Source: an uncultured Verrucomicrobiota bacterium (lineage in GTDB: Bacteria; Verrucomicrobiota; Verrucomicrobiae; Opitutales; Opitutaceae). From it: a stretch of 9,103 nt of DNA. The notes beneath the pieces are model-generated. The model saw only the letters and a list, made by a program, of their open reading frames with translations. It was not told the DNA's origin and did not search any database. The position numbers were made by a program, and so were the translations under genes. The stretch covers positions 1 to 9,103 of the forward strand of contig CAMLNJ010000086.1 of assembly GCA_946481225.1 (NCBI GenBank), in the 5' to 3' direction. This document shows positions 8,401 through 9,103 of the stretch, piece by piece. Position 1 is the first letter of the stretch. Every line of letters starts with the position of its first letter.

Positions 8401-8440
8401 CGCGCCCGGACCCGCCGCCACCCGCCGGCGGACCAAGTAG
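5426..8440 (+). CDS. Secreted glycoside hydrolase family 95 (alpha-L-fucosidase / alpha-L-galactosidase) with N-terminal LamG-like domain
   Basis: This 1004-residue inverting exo-enzyme is expected to release terminal alpha-L-fucose or alpha-L-galactose from plant glycans. Residues 1-23 are a signal peptide (cleavage after LHA). Residues about 29-205 form a LamG/concanavalin A-like fold ([35 protein letters not shown]). The GH95 N-terminal beta-domain starts at about 243 ([10 protein letters not shown], then [15 protein letters not shown] and LNDDTIWSG). The (alpha/alpha)6 catalytic domain contains YTININ with N598 and N600, MNYWPAE, SPEHEG with acidic E727, [12 protein letters not shown] (H798, H800), and FQIDGNFG with D890. 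By family knowledge the two Asn and D890 match the base relay and E727 the general acid. T596 sits where the Bifidobacterium fucosidase AfcA is recalled to have His, which may favour L-galactose. The gene starts 21 bases after the esterase stop, consistent with one transcript. The LamG-like domain may bind carbohydrate. Confidence 0.95.
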   Translation: MLSSPRRLAILFLVFSLAPSLHAAAPSGPGLRFGDDTPFYETNTGELRLSRSHSFELWLTPAADCPAGAVLVDAFGPGTLLGARLRFGEGRVLEYHTTLLKPLVSPQPLPTDRPTHVVGVFDSREKIVALYIDGQRVAAFTPTKDKVTAPSENVPLRVGADHEGANRFRGVIHSFAVHKRVLTDAEVAQSFAASGPRDGLVAAWNFKPDSATAGPRLKAAAGKATLLVPPPLAGAAQGPVGDLNLWYRNPAREWVEALPFGNGRLGGMVFGGVERERVQLNDDTIWSGAPYDPANPDAPAAIREARELVFAGKRVEAEEVLAKNALGLPSRMVQYQTLGSVMLAFADEPDRAVTDYRRSLDLDRAVATTSFRRGGVTYTREVFSSASDQVVAIRLSADQPGRLNFDATWETPFRDAVVGAEDGLLTLSGQGGEFDGKPGAIRFKALLRAIPEGGSATIQGDKLVVSRADAVTLLVSSDTNFVNYQDTGADPAARAASALSGAEKRPYAELRARHIADHQSLFRRVSLDLGRTPDSSLPTDERIKKFTGANDPALPALHFQYGRYLLIACSRPGTQPANLQGMWNDALTAAWGGKYTININTEMNYWPAETTNLSECAEPLFQLIRDISVTGARTARVMYDARGWVTHHNTDLWRATAPVDSAGTGVWPTGGAWLSTHLWEHYLFTGDKKFLADAYPILKGAADFFIDTLVPHPKTGWLVTNPSHSPEHEGTVAGPTMDLGIVRDVFSQAAAASEVLGVDADFRQQALATRAKMAPYQIGKHGQLQEWLDDRDKAKNAHRHSSHLYPLFPSAQITPETPELFAGAKKSLEGRGLLSTGWGMAWKVNLWARALDGDKAHQLLVLLLTPPKGGSQGGGAYPNLFDAHPPFQIDGNFGVTSGIAELLLQSHRDGYIDLLPALPAAWPEGSVKGLRARGGFEADLAWKNGKLAAVTLRSLGGNPARLRYAGAVKEISLRADGVFTADGSLSEIKTVAAPGPAATRRRTK

Positions 8441-8459
8441 GAATCCCAACCCGTCTCCC

Positions 8460-9103
8460 ATGCTGATGCCTCGCCCTCTCGTCGCCGCCCTCGCCGCCGC
8501 GCTCCTCGCGCTTCCCGCCCTTCGCGCGGAAGACCTCTTGCCGTTCCGCGATCCCGACCTGCCGCTCGCCCGGCGCGTCGACGACCTGATCTCGCGCCTC
8601 ACCGTCGATGAAAAGATCGCCCAGACCATGATGGGCGCGGCCGAGGTCCAACGCCTCGGCATCCCGCGCTACGACTGGTGGAACGAGGCGCTGCACGGCG
8701 TGGCGCGCAACGGCGTCGCCACCGTTTTCCCGCAGGCCATCGGCCTCGCCGCGACGTGGAATCCCGAGCTCCACCAACGTGTCGCCGAGACCATCGCCAC
8801 CGAGGCGCGCGCGAAAAACAACGAGGTGCTCGCCAAGTCCGGCGGCCACACCAAGCGCTACCAAGGCCTCACCATCTGGTCGCCCAACATCAACATCTTC
8901 CGCGACCCGCGCTGGGGTCGCGGCCAGGAGACTTACGGCGAGGATCCCTTCCTCACCGCCCGCTTCGGGGTCGCCTTCGTGCGCGGCTTGCAGGGCGACG
9001 ACCCACGTTACCTCAAGACCGTCGCCACCGTGAAACACTTCGCCGTGCACAGCGGTCCCGAGCCCGAGCGGCACAGCTTTGACGCCAAGGTCGGCGAGCG
9101 CGA
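8460..9103 (+). CDS. Secreted glycoside hydrolase family 3 (beta-xylosidase/beta-glucosidase type), 3'-truncated by the window edge
   Basis: The first 214 codons are in view. ATG 8460 follows the GH95 stop by 19 bases and gives a signal peptide (residues 1-23, cleavage after LRA); ATG 8466 is an in-frame alternative. The mature protein opens with FRDPDLPLARRVDDLISRLT and VDEKIAQ, the usual entry to the GH3 (beta/alpha)8 domain. Hallmarks follow: WWNEALHGVARNG at 73-85, VFPQAIGLAATWN, SPNINIFRDPRWGRGQE (D149, R151, R154), YGEDPFL, and VKHFAVHSGPE with K192/H193 in the sugar-binding region. The WWNEALHGVA and RDPRWGRGQETYGEDP signatures are more typical of GH3 beta-xylosidases than of classical beta-glucosidases, but this is not decisive. 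The nucleophile Asp (in an SDW-type motif), the general acid and the C-terminal domains lie beyond the window. Beside GH43 it would plausibly finish xylose removal. Confidence 0.94.
   Translation, partial: MLMPRPLVAALAAALLALPALRAEDLLPFRDPDLPLARRVDDLISRLTVDEKIAQTMMGAAEVQRLGIPRYDWWNEALHGVARNGVATVFPQAIGLAATWNPELHQRVAETIATEARAKNNEVLAKSGGHTKRYQGLTIWSPNINIFRDPRWGRGQETYGEDPFLTARFGVAFVRGLQGDDPRYLKTVATVKHFAVHSGPEPERHSFDAKVGER

Noticed and set aside
8415..8431. Small inverted repeat CCGCC/GGCGG near the end of GH95 as a possible terminator
   Set aside because: Only 5 bp, in coding sequence, with no T-run; expected by chance at this GC content.
5891..8662. A 923-codon open frame on the minus strand opposite GH95 and early GH3
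   Set aside because: It mirrors a strongly supported GH95 gene. The product is a repetitive Gly/Ala/Glu/Val-rich string with no recognisable domain, as expected when C-ending codons are read antisense at high GC.
1..9103. CRISPR arrays, tRNA/rRNA genes, insertion sequences or phage genes
   Set aside because: No regularly spaced direct repeats, RNA gene signatures, transposase motifs or terminal inverted repeats were seen; coding sequence fills nearly the whole window.

Overview
This is a very GC-rich stretch (clearly above 60% by eye, with C or G at most third codon positions). It carries six same-strand carbohydrate-active enzyme genes in a row. All are on the + strand and tightly spaced, and the five whose starts are visible encode Sec-type signal peptides. 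Free-standing secreted glycoside hydrolases, C-rich leaders without Shine-Dalgarno motifs, no SusC/SusD pair and very high GC all suggest a Verrucomicrobia member, perhaps Opitutaceae. This is inference from style and composition; the window contains no taxonomic marker gene.

Layout: (1) 1-1061, 3' part of a GH28 polygalacturonase-like pectinase, cut by the window edge. (2) 1083-2576, a second, longer GH28 with signal peptide. (3) 2648-3709, a GH43 beta-xylosidase/alpha-L-arabinofuranosidase-type enzyme. (4) 3728-5404, a two-domain esterase: an N-terminal SGNH/CE12-type acetylesterase fused to a C-terminal CE8 pectin methylesterase. (5) 5426-8440, a GH95 alpha-L-fucosidase/alpha-L-galactosidase-family enzyme with an N-terminal LamG-like domain. 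(6) 8460 to the window end, 5' part of a GH3 beta-xylosidase/beta-glucosidase. Four of the five intergenic gaps are only 18-21 bases. The fifth, 71 bases before GH43, holds two GC-rich inverted repeats. No terminator or promoter is evident between genes, so one long transcript is likely.

How they work together (inference from families): the CE12-CE8 fusion would strip acetyl and methyl esters from pectin, and the two GH28 enzymes would cut or trim the galacturonan backbone. GH43, GH3 and GH95 would remove xylose/arabinose and L-fucose or L-galactose decorations. That set fits a decorated pectin (xylogalacturonan, rhamnogalacturonan) or a pectin/hemicellulose mix. No transporter, regulator or sugar-catabolic gene is in view.

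The families are known, and I see no wholly new system. The most unusual signal is at the DNA level. Within the GH43 gene, about 3561-3600, the codons switch abruptly to T-ending ones while the protein stays conserved. The patch contains a perfect 17-base palindrome followed by a T-rich run. Other points worth a look are the tandem hairpins at 2589-2638, the Thr at a GH95 position linked to L-galactose preference, the dual-esterase fusion and the uniform leaders without Shine-Dalgarno motifs.
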